From assembly GCA_030762895.1 (NCBI GenBank), contig CM061062.1, positions 133,035,104 to 133,099,103 on the forward strand: a stretch of DNA of 64,000 bases, read 5' to 3'. This DNA is from Sophora flavescens. Taxonomy: Eukaryota; Streptophyta; Magnoliopsida; Fabales; Fabaceae. Positions 22,738-34,167 of this stretch are shown here, one piece after another. Both the position numbers and the translations under genes were made by a program. A model generated the notes under the pieces. The model worked only from the letters and a program-made list of their open reading frames with translations. It had not been told where the DNA came from and searched no databases. Position 1 is the stretch's first letter; every line of letters begins with the position of its first letter.

Positions 22738-23760
22738 ATGGACGATCATTACTATCCAACTTGGGGATCTCAACTTGATTGGATCGTGTTTGATGGTATC
22801 ACCAATAAGCACGTGAAGATTTACTCCAAAGAGGAATGGGAATCCTATGTGTCATCCTTCCAACCACCACCACACTTCGAGCTGGACCCCAATTTGCTAG
22901 AGATTCTTTGGGATATAGATGCTCATCTTTTGAGATTGAGCATAGAGCGTAGCAAGGAGGAAGTTAGTTCCATGATTGAGAGGGCTGAAATGCGAGCAGG
23001 GAAAAATACTAGTAAGATAGCGGCATCGCTAAGTGACAACTTACAAAAATTAGAAGAACAAGCTAGTGAATTCTCTAAATTACTAGCAGAAAAGCCACAT
23101 GGAAATCAAATTGAAGAGAATCTACTTGTTAGTATGGACGGGAATGAAGATGAAGTGGTGGTGGTAGAAGAGCCACAAGAAGAGGAGTGGGAATGGAATG
23201 AGCAACCACCTCTGAAGGTTGCTCTAGAACAATATTCCCAAGAGCTATCCATCTCTGAGACCAAAATCAGAACCAACTGTGACAGTATCGAAGCTGTGTT
23301 GCATAATTTCAAAACGCAAGTTGAGGAAATTTGCAAACAGTTAGTACAAGAGTCACATGCAGCACAAATTGAGCAGAATCTGGTTTTGGGGATAGTTCAA
23401 AATGCAGATGAAGTGGTAGTGGATTTCACCATGCTTGTTAAGAAGCTTGAAATTGCTGCATTGGACAAATATGTCGGCTTACATGCATGTGTGGACATTG
23501 CTAAATTAGTCCCTTCCACTTGTCTGTCAAACTTCCTCATGAAAACACCAGTTGACCCGGGCGGAAGTGAGTTCATAATTGTAGAGGTCAATGGAGTTTT
23601 CACACACTGGCTAGGTGGAATTGTGGATAGAGTCATATTACTTCTGCAATTGCCACCCCATAAACCATGGGATCCGGGTGGAGGATCTTACATCTTGAGC
23701 ACACCTTGGTCCTTATACCACAGGCTATGGGATCCAGGTGGATGCTTCTTAATGAGTTAA
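22738..23760 (+). CDS. Uncharacterised coiled-coil ORF in the gag position of E4
   Basis: An uninterrupted frame of 340 codons starts MDDHYYPTWGSQLDWIVFDG. A further in-frame ATG at 22708 would add ten residues, but the later start is preferred because the added residues resemble leader sequence. The middle is acidic and heptad-like. An internal repeat pairs about residues 88-145 (KLEEQASEF...IEENLL...DEVVV) with about 175-235 (QVEEICKQL...IEQNLV...DEVVV). The C-terminus has three DPGG motifs (VDPGG, WDPGG, WDPGG). No zinc knuckle, gag core, protease or RT is seen. Being intact in a decayed neighbourhood suggests recent activity or selection. Function unknown. Confidence 0.6.
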   Translation: MDDHYYPTWGSQLDWIVFDGITNKHVKIYSKEEWESYVSSFQPPPHFELDPNLLEILWDIDAHLLRLSIERSKEEVSSMIERAEMRAGKNTSKIAASLSDNLQKLEEQASEFSKLLAEKPHGNQIEENLLVSMDGNEDEVVVVEEPQEEEWEWNEQPPLKVALEQYSQELSISETKIRTNCDSIEAVLHNFKTQVEEICKQLVQESHAAQIEQNLVLGIVQNADEVVVDFTMLVKKLEIAALDKYVGLHACVDIAKLVPSTCLSNFLMKTPVDPGGSEFIIVEVNGVFTHWLGGIVDRVILLLQLPPHKPWDPGGGSYILSTPWSLYHRLWDPGGCFLMS

Positions 23761-23776
23761 GCTAGTGACGTTAAAG

Positions 23777-23802
23777 AAGCGCTTATTGGGAGGCAACCCA
23801 AG
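23777..23802 (+). other. Stem-loop motif after the E4 ORF
   Basis: AGCGCTTATTGGGAGGCAAC followed by CCAAG. TTGGG and CCCAA flank an AGGCAA loop, giving a short hairpin. It begins 17 bp after the stop codon. The same motif sits after the coding region of E3. Confidence 0.65.
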
Positions 23803-23956
23803 TTTTCTTTTCCTTTTCCCTTTGTTTTTCAATTTCACTCTTGAATAATTTGAGAAGATCAAGAGTTTTCTTTTACTAATAAATTTGCCAAGTGTTTTCA
23901 GGGTAAGAAAGAAGGAGGGAAGAGCAAAAAGGCAAGAAAAAGCAAAGTCAGCAACC

Positions 23957-24180
23957 ATCACGCCCAGGCCGTGACACTGGTCACGGCCGTGATGAGCTAA
24001 CCAGAGAGAACAGAAAGGATCACGGCCCAGCCGTGATACACATCACGGGTGTGATGAGAAGACCCTGAAGAGCAGAGAGCATTACAGCCTAGCCGTGATG
24101 AAGGTCACGGCCGTGACAGGCCAACTCCTGAGAACCAGAATTGATCACGGCCTGCCCGTGAGGAGCATCACGGCCGTGAC
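23957..24180. repeat. Paired-palindrome array in E4
   Basis: Four repeats of about 60 bp. Each has an interrupted palindrome (type ATCACGGCC-N-GGCCGTGAT) and then, after a few bases, a near-perfect palindrome TCACGGCCGTGA, separated by purine-rich spacers. Some arms carry single changes (CACGGGTGTGA, CCTGCCCGTGA). Each pair could fold into two adjacent hairpins in RNA or bind dimeric proteins on DNA. Confidence 0.85.
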
Positions 24181-25623
24181 ACATTTTTCATCATATCTTT
24201 GACTAGCCATGTGAGCCAGCACCCGCTACCACCTCGGTGAGTTGTTCCAAGATTTGTTTTTTATGTATTATTTTTCTCCTCTCTCCAACTTGATTATTTA
24301 CATTGGGGACAGTGTAAGTTTTTAAGCTTGGGGTAAGGGTATTTTTGCAAATTTTTTCCATTTTTGCATTTTTCATGTTGCATTCATATAGGCATGATAG
24401 TTTTGCATGATCACATGATTAGATTACCCCCTTGCTTAGATTTTGCCTCCAAATGTGAAGAACTGAGTGCCAAATAAATTGAGATAGTGAACTCTTGAAC
24501 CCAATTTTTTATTCTTGTGATAAGGCAACAATTTTTTTTTTGAGATGATCTTTGATGGTTGATAATTAGCATATGGTTCAGTAGATTTGTGTTTCTCATT
24601 GATTTTTGAACTACTAAATGTGAGATTTTGAGCCAAAAAGGGGTACTCAATAGATCTATCCCATTCTTTGTGATAGAGTGTTATTCCTCTTGGATTGTAT
24701 TCTCTAGAACTTGACTTGAGACCGTTTTGAAGCTTAAAAATTTTTGAAAACATATTTGAAAATGATTGAGGCACAAGGTATTTTTCTGGCCTTCTGAGCT
24801 TTGAATGACTAAATGCTACCCCTTAGTTGCCCAATTTTGAGCCTAAAAGAATAAAATACTTTTCTTGGTACCCGAAAATATTTTGATCAATATGCTTGAT
24901 GGGTGACCTTCTAAAGTATTACAAAAAAGGGTAAAAAGGTAGTTGAAAAAGTATGGGATGAGAAAATCAGAAAAAAGTTTCTCTTGAGCTGAAAAATCTC
25001 CCCTTCTCCAAATAAAAGAAAAAAAATAAAAGAAAGAAATATAAATAGAGAAGGGGATGACAAAAGAAAGTGAGAAATAAAATGAAAAGAAAGAAAGAAA
25101 GGTGGAAAAGTGAATCAAAACCCAAAAAGGTATTTTAGAAGGTGTCATGCTTTGCAATGATTGATATTTTGTTTAGCCTTTTTGAAATTTCCTTTTCTTG
25201 ATTTCCCCACCTAACGATTAATCCCATGGCCACGTTACAACCAAAGCAAAATACCTCTTGATTCTTAATTGTTTTCATTAATAAAGTAGAGATTTGGTTG
25301 ATAGTCAAGCCTATGGTAGAATTCATTCCTTGAGGAAAATGGAGTGAATTGTCATATATCCCTAAACACTTGAGTGAGGTGAGAAAGAGAGCCAAGTAAA
25401 TGAACAAGCTTGGGGTGAGTTTCAGGTGAGAAAGAGTGCCCAAATCAGTGAGAATATGAGTTTAAGAAACCTAAGCTTCTAATTGGACTTGATACTAATT
25501 GTCTCTTGAGTACTTATTGAAAATGCCTGTTACTTGGATTAATTACTACTCGGGTTCTTGGTTCACTATCCATGTTCTGATTAATTTGATTTTCTGGCCT
25601 TAGTGATTGCTTGAGGACAAGGC
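24181..25623 (+). other. 3' noncoding region of E4
   Basis: No conserved frame. It includes a GAAAGAAAG-rich stretch (about 25010-25110), and blocks such as GCTACCCCTTAGTTGCCCAA recur in reverse in E3 (about 33125). ORFs predicted here on the minus strand are low-complexity products. Confidence 0.75.
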
Positions 25624-25682
25624 GAGAGGAATCAAGGTGAGCTTTTCGGCTAAGTCTATTAATCTGAAGTGGGGATGGTAAT
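25624..25682 (+). repeat. 59-bp flanking duplication, right copy
   Basis: Identical to 16941-16999. After it the E1 extra ORF resumes with EEDEYQDLP, which shows that the duplicated unit is E1 sequence and not part of E4. Confidence 0.95.
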
Positions 25683-26580
25683 CTGAAGAAGATGAATATC
25701 AAGATTTGCCGAGGAACATTTCTGAGGTGGAGCTTAACGCCATGATGAAAGAGCTGACTGTGGAAGGCACCACAGGGCTTGATGAAGCAGGAGACAGTAC
25801 CTGGAAGATTGCTAGGCCAGCACTGAAACCCTTGTCCAAGGTTTGGCATCATTTTGTGCGCCACAGACTTTTACCAACCACTCATATAGAAACCATGGAC
25901 AAAGATAGATTAGTACTAGTGAGCTGTATTCTGAGTGGCAAGAAGATAAATGTGGGGATGATCATTAAGAAGCAAATCTCTGAGTGTGCATTTAAGGGAA
26001 ACAAATGCATCAGTAGAGGCAGTATTATGATTTTGCTAACAATATGTATCAATGGCAGAGAAATATCAGTAGAATTTATTATCCCAATTTGATGGTTACC
26101 CCACCTCCATTTCCCAAGGGATTACTAGCCTCTTTTCCTTTTGAAAGGACAACTCCACCTTCCACTCCATCTCCTGAACCTACCCCACCCATTGCTGAAC
26201 CTGAAAAAGAAGAAGACTCAATGGATTGGTGTCCCTCTCCACCCTCTCAAGTTCAAAACACTGCCACATCAAAGAAAGGCAAGGAGCCTCAGCAGCCCAA
26301 ACACATTAAGAAAACCAAAAAGGGCGCAGCTGGGAGCAGTGGGGTGACATTTTCTGAGCAAGAAACTCATTCTGAATCCACTCAGTCTCATAAGCCTATG
26401 AAGAAGACCAAGGTTAAGGCAACACAAGCAAGCCCTATTTCAGAAGAGCAAGCTGCCCCCATTCCTGAAGATGAAGAAGTGGCCATCACCCAGGAAGTCA
26501 AAGGAACTGGCAAAAGAACTCTGCAGCAGATGGTGAACTTTGAGAATAGGAGGCTCAGCTCTCGTTTGAAGAAGATTTGA

Positions 26581-28245
26581 CAAAGCAGCCATGCACCACA
26601 ATGCTGCAGCATCATTACCCTGATAGTTATGAACCTTGTCTTTTATTTCGTTTTTATGTTTGTGTCTTGATTGTGTCCATGTTTAGTTGTTATGTTAGGA
26701 GTCCTTTGTAATGGTTGGGATGTCTATCTTATTATGAATGTCCAATTAGCAATTTTTCCAACCAATTCCCTAACTTAAACTTTTAGATAGCTCCTAGGAG
26801 CAATCTAAAGTTTGGGGGAGGGATTGGAATTGGTTGTGCTGTTTTGAATTATTTAATGAAAAGTAGCAATAGTAGCTTTTGGTGTCTTTGATCTTGCTTT
26901 GTGGAAATCCCTTGTGTTAATAATAATAATAATAAAATAATAAACTTGTCTTTGAGGAGGGGTGTGGAATTTGGCACTCATTGCACAATACCCCAGAGAG
27001 CTTGGGAAGATGAGAAAACTCTAGAGGGAAGAGATGCCTGATTCTTTGAGCACTAATCTAACCAAAATTCAAAGAACAAGTCACTGAAAGTGCTAACCAT
27101 AGGATATCAATGTGAGTAAAGAGAGAAATAAAAAACCGAGAGATTTTGAGCCTCAGCAGTTATTGCATTTGAGAGTTCCACTAATGTGTGTTCTTCTATA
27201 AGGTTTGACTTGTTTCTGATTAGTTTTACATGTCATTGCTGTGCACATTTTTGCTTGAAGCATTTTTAATTTGTTTTTCACTATCCCAGTTTAGCTTAAA
27301 TGGCCTACCTGAAAGTGAAAACCTTGTTTTGAAGTCCCTCGAGGCTAAAGCCTGTTCTTCTGTGACAAAGCCAAGGTACAAGCCTATAAACTGGAAAAAC
27401 AACAACTACCCCATGATAGGTGGAGAAAACTGTGCTTTTCACAAGAAGATGTCCTGATATAAGTTTGGGGGTGCTACCTGGAAAGTAATATGATGTGAAT
27501 AAAAGGACTGCTAAATAAGGCAGTTACAGTTTCTTAAATTCAATTATCAAAAAAAAAAGGGAAGCATTCTATAATGTGAAAATATGGAATCAATTGAAGG
27601 AATGGAATATCAAGGAAATGTGGATCAAATAGAAAAGAAAAGCACCTTTGTCTCCACTTGGTCAAAGCCTCTCCCCAAAATTGTCTTCCACCCCTTCCAT
27701 AGCCACATTATAGCCAAATAAAAGTCCTCTGGTAGTGCGTAGTTTTGATAATGTATTACTTAGTTTGAAGCTTGTCAAGCTTATAATAGAAGAAGCATGT
27801 GAAGTGATGATAGAGTGAACCCAGATTTTGAAAGATTTTGAGAGCTAGAGTTGTAAATATGAATCTGAACGAGAGCTGTTTTTTATTCCTAGACTAAAAT
27901 GCTTGAACTATGGTTGGCTCTTTAATTCATTTTGTTTGATGAAAAGAGGCTGAAAGGTGATTTCAGGCGATGAAGGCTGATTGGAACTCTAAGTTGACTC
28001 AAATTTCAAAGATCACTCTGGATCACACACTCATTGATTAGGCTGAGTTACACTCATCTCCTTAAGAGGCGGGAAAAAGAAAGTTTTGAGGAAGTAAGGA
28101 ACAAAGGGATTTGATGCAAGGTTGAGATTAAAACAAAAATAGCTGATGCTTGTTTCTGTCTTGTGCTGATTATGACTTGCTGCTTTTCTATCTTTGAATC
28201 CTTTGCCATTACTTGAGGACAAATAACATTTCAAGTTTGGGGGTG
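26581..28245 (+). other. 3' noncoding region of E1 with polypurine tract
   Basis: About 1.65 kb without a conserved frame. Two purine-rich tracts of the kind AAGTTTGGGGG are present. One, at about 26810-26822, is internal. The other, at 28232-28245 (CAAGTTTGGGGGTG), abuts the 3' LTR and is the plus-strand primer site. An ORF at 27230-27457 is not recognised and is probably chance. Confidence 0.8.
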
Positions 28246-30746
28246 TGATAACCTTTATTATCTATCCTATTTGGAGTCTTTAATCTAGTTAATAAGGAAT
28301 AAATTGGGATAGATTTTATGTTAAAGTCATTTAATTTTATGTTATGTTTGGAGGCAATATAGATTCTGTAAATAGCAGGTTTAATGGTGTTTTTGAGCTG
28401 TGTGTAATAACAGGAACTTAAGAGCTGAATTGAAAGGAGCTGGTAGCACTGCTTTGGAATGCTGCAGCCTTAGCTGAGAATCAGAAGTCAACTAAAGAAG
28501 GACCAAGACTAATAGAAGCTGGCTTTTGAAGAAGAGGGACCCAAGAGATCTTCTCACCACTCGTGTGGATGAATTAGGACAAATTTCCTTGTCATTTGGA
28601 CCTTTTCATTTGGGCCAGGGAATGAATTAATGGAAATATTCTTTATAGGGCGCAAGGGGACAAGTTTTGTCTTATTGTTACTTTATGGCCTCCTTAGGTA
28701 GGACACCGCACGACTAAGGGTTTTGACCCTAAGGAAGTCAATATAAATAGATGTTTTGCACACAACCAGAGGGAGCCTTTCTTTTAGAGACTCTTAACTT
28801 ACAACAAAAATTACAAGCCAATTGTAACACCCCCCCCCCCCCCCTTGGGGAGTTACTACGTAACCCATGCGGAAGTAAATTAAAAAGATAATTTGCTGGT
28901 TGCTTTCGGAACATTTGTTTTCTCTTAAGTCAGAAAATTGGGGCATAAAATTTTCTTCTATAAGGATAACTCTAAAATCCATCATACATACATTTAAAAT
29001 GTAAAGTCACGTTCGTAACAAAGTTACCATGACATACAACATTTCTCTAAGTTTCCACTTTCGGAAGAAAAGTTCAAACTACAGATGAATGTATATAACA
29101 CTACATTTACCGACCTCTCTAGATATACAACCCAACTCAAAACTCCTAAGCTGGTCATTCTATCAAATATTCATTGAAGAGACCCCCAATCGGAATACTT
29201 TCCCAACCACTAACACTAGGTCTTCAATTGACTTAGAAGGACTCCTCTGCAACATCGGTACTAGAGTACCAAGGTACTACAGCAAAACCCGAAGATACCT
29301 TATATAATTGTAAGAGTGAGATACCATCATAAGATATATCCCACAACAACCATATACATGATACATACATCACAGAATCATATAAGCAGTTAAATCATGC
29401 ATATACACAATATAACAGTGCTATATCATAGGGTCTCAAGCCCGCACAGTCAATCTTTGAAAATATACATGACACTTCAATATCAGGCTCTAACTTAATC
29501 TCATGAGATATCAACACCATTTTTCACTGGAGAAGAATTAGAGTTGGTCAATCTCTAGCCCACCGGGCAGTTGCCTCCTTACCCTCATGCATTAAGGTCT
29601 CAGGACGAGCAACGTCATATGTGCCTCTTCACTCGGTTTACATGGACAGACTCCCAGATACCATCTTTGTATCTGATATATATCAATAGCACGTCTGCTT
29701 GGGGACATGCACATGAGAAAATATTTTATTTAAAAAGGTTTCTTTGTGTTCATTCTTTTCACTGTCGCAGCTCAAAGCTAACGACTTATTCATCATTTCC
29801 CCATCACTTGAAACTCAAAAGCATAGGATGCATAGTCCGAATGCTCAATCACAATGCCCCAGACCGCGGCCGCAGTCAAGGGTTGTGGTCGTAGAAAACA
29901 ACCTTCACCTTTAACAATGTTCATCACACGTGGTTAGAATACACAGTCCAACACAACGTGATTAGGACCTAAGTCCATCACAACGAAATCAGAACGAACT
30001 GTCCTCAATTTCGAGAATTGGACTCTCAGTCCATAACATCATAACCAGGACTCGTAGTCCCGAATTAACACTGATCCAAGATCACGTGTGCATCACTGAA
30101 TACTAGAGGCGACGTCTCGCGTACTAGATTCTCTTTCTTAAGTACTTATTTTTCGTTCAGTGAAAAACAAATTCAAAACCGTATCCTCGATAACCTATCC
30201 AGGTTATCGAAAAGTTTCTAAAATATTTAGGAAAAACCTTTTCTTTGAAAATCTTTTTATAAAGCATCTTTGAAATTATTTTATGTTTGAAATATTTCCC
30301 CCAATAGGATATTACCAAATAATCTTGAAAGTTTTCACTTGAAGACACATAGTTCGAAAATGATTTTTCTCTTGTATAACAATAGTTCACCAAAACCATT
30401 TCAACATTTAAAACAAGTACTTTAAGTTTAAAGAGCTTTTGGAAAAGAACACCAATCCCTTCATCTTCAAAGCTTATTAAGGTTTTTAATCCTTATAACG
30501 GTTGAGCACAGACGCACGTCTGGCTTAGCAAACTTTCAATCAACAACAGTATATATCATCAGTTCAATGCTAATATCACAGTTGAAAGAAGTTCATCACA
30601 TATATGCATTATATCATATAGAACAAGTACAGTTCAACATCAGATAATAGCATAACAGTTCAAGTACATTAGATAATCAAGTAAGCTCAATCAACATGTA
30701 AATATCCAATTAAACATATACACACATGCATACAGTTATTGAATAT

Positions 30747-32356
30747 TGATGTCGCGCGCGGACGCACGCGCGTTGCGATTCCGGCAAGTGTACCGGATCG
30801 TCGCCAAGTAATAAAAGATATCGAACCCACAGAGACTGTGTTCCCGAATCGCAATCGGTTTTCGAATCGATTAGATCTGGACTTTGTAAAAAGGATTTTT
30901 ATATATTTGAAATGGTTTTTGAATTTGAAAGATAGATGAGCAGAGAACAATTAAAACAGAAAACAAATGTTTTTGGGGTTTTGATCTAAACGGATTCCTA
31001 GGGATTTGGGTTACCTTTGAGGCTGTTTATGTTGCTAATCTGATTTACCTTTGTTGATTACCGAGATTGCCTTGAAGGCGAGTTTATCCTCTGATAGCTT
31101 AAGCTCCCTCTCGGGTTACAAAAGCCGTGCCCAATTGACCCGACCCTACTCTCGTGGTAGTCGATCCCAGATTGGACCCTTTGCGTTCGTGACAACTCGT
31201 TGCTCCTCGAGGGATGGCTTCTAACTCTCGTGATTTCAGTCCCAAGTCTGACTTCTATAGGTCCGACACCCAAGTTCACCGCTAGGTTCCTCCTTGGAAT
31301 GTCTCGGTCATGCAAATAACCTAAGTTCACCGCTAGGTTCCTCCTTGGATCATTCACATCTCACAAACTAGTGGCTGCCGGGCTTTACGAGTGAATCACC
31401 CTAGAAATCCTAAGTTCACCGCTAGGTTCCTCCTTAGAACGTCTATGTCACGTAAATAAACGGTTGCCGAAATTTATGAGTGAATAACACACTAGAAATC
31501 AGATCTAAAACAATTATAAATCAACAATGGTTTCAACATCAAATTAACATCATTTACAAACTTGCCTCGGGCAGAGCCCTAGTCCCTAGAAACTAAGCTA
31601 CTACTCCGGTCTTGCCATGGAGATGACAAGTCTGGGTTGACAACATAATAAAAATCAGAAAAGAGAAGAGAGGAGAAGAGGAGAAGAGATCCTAAATCTA
31701 TGCCTAGAGTAGTAGCCCCAAAGGTCTGATGTTTTCTGCCTCTGCCTGGTCCCTTATTTATAGAATTGGGCAGTTAGAGTCCTAATTCAACTCAAATTAG
31801 ATCCAATTCTGTTACTTCTGAGCCAAGTAATACGCGTCACGGTAGTGATGGCTATCACGCGGCCTGGCCGTGACGGATTCTCGCCTTGAAAATTCTTCAC
31901 CGGGTTGGTCTGTCGTCATGGCCGTGATGCTCATCACGGCCTGGCCGTGATGGTCATCACGGCCGTGATGGCCATCATGGCCTGGCCCGACGACAGCTTC
32001 GACTTGTGGTGGTTTTGGGTCACGGCCGTGATGGCTATCACGGCCAGGCCGTGACGACTCGACTTGACCTTTCTTCTTTTTCGGTTTTGCTCGATCATGG
32101 CCGTGATGGGCATCACGGCTAGGCCGTGATGGGCTCTGTTTGGCTCATTTTCTTCAGTTTTAAAGCTCCATCTTCATCCAAACTTCATCATGGTTGATCT
32201 TGAGCAATTTACCCTTGATATCTGCAAAACAACACACGAAAACCGCCTTACCCGTTCCAAAGGAAAATTAACCTAAAATCTAATAAAAATATGCCTAAAC
32301 TACATGAAAATGCATGCAAAATGATGGACAAAGATGAGGTGGAATCACACTCATCA
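30747..32356 (-). repeat. 3' LTR of E3
   Basis: 1610 bp, nearly identical to 36663-38268. TATAAATAA on the minus strand (reverse of 31754-31762) is the likely TATA box, with the same motif in the other LTR at 37673-37681. Differences from the 5' LTR cluster in GC-rich stretches and are mostly small indels. Confidence 0.93.
31837..32130. repeat. Paired-palindrome array in the E3 3' LTR
   Basis: Alternating TCACGGCCGTGA-type and ATCACGGCC-N-GGCCGTGA-type palindromes in about four pairs, of the same design as the arrays in the E3 and E4 interiors. They lie close to the U3 start of the LTR, upstream of its TATA box in transcription order. Confidence 0.85.
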
Positions 32357-33753
32357 AATCACCCCAAGCTTAAAACTTTGCTTGTCCTCAAGCAATTACT
32401 CAGGCCATAAGATATAAATCATTCAAAGCATGGATAGTGAACCAAAAACCCTAGAAGCTAATCCAAGTAATAGGCATTTTTAATAAGCATTCAAGAGATA
32501 ATCAAGTTCAAGTCCAATTGGAAGCTTAGGTTCTTCAAGTTCATGTCCTCACTGATTTGGGCACTCATCTCACCTCACTCAAGTGTTTTAGGGTTTATGA
32601 CAATTCACTCCATTTCCTCAAGGAAAGTATTTTACCATAGGCTTGACTATTAATCAAATCTCCACTTTATTAATGAAAACACTTGAGAATCAAGAGGTCT
32701 TTTCCTTTGGTTGTAATGTGGCCATGGGATTTATTGTAAGGTGGGAAAATCAAGGAAAGGGAATTTCAAGAAGGCTAGACAGATTATCAAACATTACAAA
32801 GCATGACACCTTCTAAAATACCCCTTTTTGGGCTTTGGTTTACTTTTCCACCTTTCTCTTCTTCTTTTTTTTTTTCTTTTTTCTTTTTCTTTTCATTTCT
32901 CACTTTCTTTGTCATCCCCTTCTCCATTTTTTTCTGTTCATTTCATTTTTACTTGTTTGGAGAAGGGGAGCTTTTTAGCTCAAGAGAAATATTTTCATCC
33001 CATTCTTTTTCCAACTACCATTTTGCCCTTTTTGTAATACTTTAAAAGGTGCCATACCAAGCATTATTTATCAAATTAATTCATGGTACCAAGAAAAGTA
33101 TTTTTTTTCTTTAGGCTCAAAATTGGGCAACTAAGGGGTAGCATTTATCATTCAAAGCTCGGGAGGCCGGAAAAATACCTAGTGCCTCAATCATTTCCAA
33201 AAATGTTTTCAGAAATTTTTAAGTTTTGAAATGGTTTCAAGTCAAGTTCTAGAAAATACAGTCCAAGAGGAATTACAATACTCTAGCACAAGAAATGGGG
33301 TAGATTTAGTGAATACCCCTTTTGGCTCAAAATCTTACATTTAGTAGTTCAAAAATCAGTGAGGTACACAAGTTTAAGGAACCACATGCTAATTATCAAC
33401 TATCAAATGATTATCTCAAGAATTTTTATTTTTAGCCATATCACAAGAATAATGAAAAATTGGGTTCAAAATTCACTATCTCAATTCATTAGGCTCCAAG
33501 TTCTTACAATCGGATGCATGTTCTAAGTGAGAGGCAATCTAGAGAATGTGATCATACCAATCTATGCCTATGAGAATGCAATATGAATGCAATAATGCAA
33601 ATGCAAAAATAAATACCCCTACCCCAAGCTTGATTACTTACATTGTCTCCAATGTAAATAATCAAGTCGGAGAGAGGAGAAAAATGGAACAACTTACCGA
33701 GTCGGTAGCGGGTGTTGGCTTCACATTCCAGTCAAAACTTGGGTAGAAATTGT
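32357..33753 (-). other. 3' noncoding region of E3 with polypurine tract
   Basis: AGCTTGGGGTGATT (reverse of 32357-32370) adjoins the 3' LTR and is the polypurine tract. Beyond it lie GCTTGAGGACAAGC and sequence collinear with the E4 3' region, including a CT-rich tract near 32850-32950. No coding frame is seen. Confidence 0.8.
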
Positions 33754-33958
33754 ATCACGGGCAGGCCGTGATCGTTTCTGATCCTCAGGAGTTGCCCTGT
33801 CACGGCCGTGATCTACATCACGGCTAGGCCGTGATGCTCTCTGACCTCGGCATCCTACTCATCACGCCCGTGATGGTTGTCACGGCTAGGCCGTGATCCT
33901 TTCTGTGCTTTTGTTTAGTTCATCACGGCCGTGACCACTGTCACGGCCAGGGCGTGAT
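33754..33958. repeat. Paired-palindrome array inside E3
   Basis: Four palindrome pairs with spacers such as TTTCTGTGCTTTTG, matching the E4 array (23957-24180) in design and in position between the stem-loop and the 3' noncoding region. Confidence 0.85.
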
Positions 33959-34105
33959 GGCCTCTGACTTTATCTTTTTTTATGCTCTTCTTCTCTTTCT
34001 TAACCTGAAAACACTAGACAAACCTATTAATGATATTTTTGCCTCTTGATCTTCTCAAATTATTCAAGAGGTTAAATAAAAAACAAAACGAAAAAGGGAA
34101 AGAAA

Positions 34106-34132
34106 ACTTGGGTTGCCTCCCAAGAAGCGCTT
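34106..34132 (-). other. Stem-loop motif after the E3 protease ORF
   Basis: On the minus strand AAGCGCTTCTTGGGAGGCAA is followed by CCCAAG. CTTGGG and CCCAAG form a 6-bp stem with an AGGCAA loop. It lies about 35 bp after the protease frame ends. Confidence 0.65.
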
Positions 34133-34167
34133 ATTTATGGTCTTAAGCTTGACCATACTTCCTTAAA

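Larger units (their letters stand above)
17000..25623 (+). mobile_element. E4: Athila-related non-autonomous element lacking its 3' LTR
   Basis: Begins with an LTR (TGATAGTGTG), followed by a tRNA-Asp primer site, one long ORF unrelated to standard gag-pol, a stem-loop motif, a palindrome array and a 3' noncoding region related to that of E3. It ends at GCTTGAGGACAAGG. In E3 the same point lies about 30 bp before the 3' LTR, so the polypurine tract and whole 3' LTR of E4 are missing. There is no RT or integrase. Excluding the solo LTR it is about 4.7 kb. Confidence 0.85.
16621..26580 (+). pseudogene. E1 post-pol ORF (plant transposon-protein type), split by E4
   Basis: The left part is 16621-16998. 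ATG begins MARQKTMGVKGKN, an in-frame TGA lies at 16726-16728 in AKT*FDKEIKERQ, and it continues to VRGIKVSFSAKSI. E4 intervenes. The right part is 25683-26580: EEDEYQDLP, then WKIARPALKPLSKVWHHFVRHRL and SGKKINVGMII, a frameshift near 26050-26090, then a P/E/K-rich tail ending RRLSSRLKKI. The core matches the pattern of the 'putative plant transposon protein' family found after pol in Athila-type elements, in the slot once called env-like. Its function is not established. The TGA where relatives appear to have Arg (CGA) suggests decay at a methylated CpG. Confidence 0.72.

Noticed and set aside
24843..25157. Minus-strand ORFs rich in F and S, and similar frames at 32803-33045
   Set aside because: Products of GAAAG/CTTTC low-complexity DNA in the 3' noncoding regions of E4 and E3.
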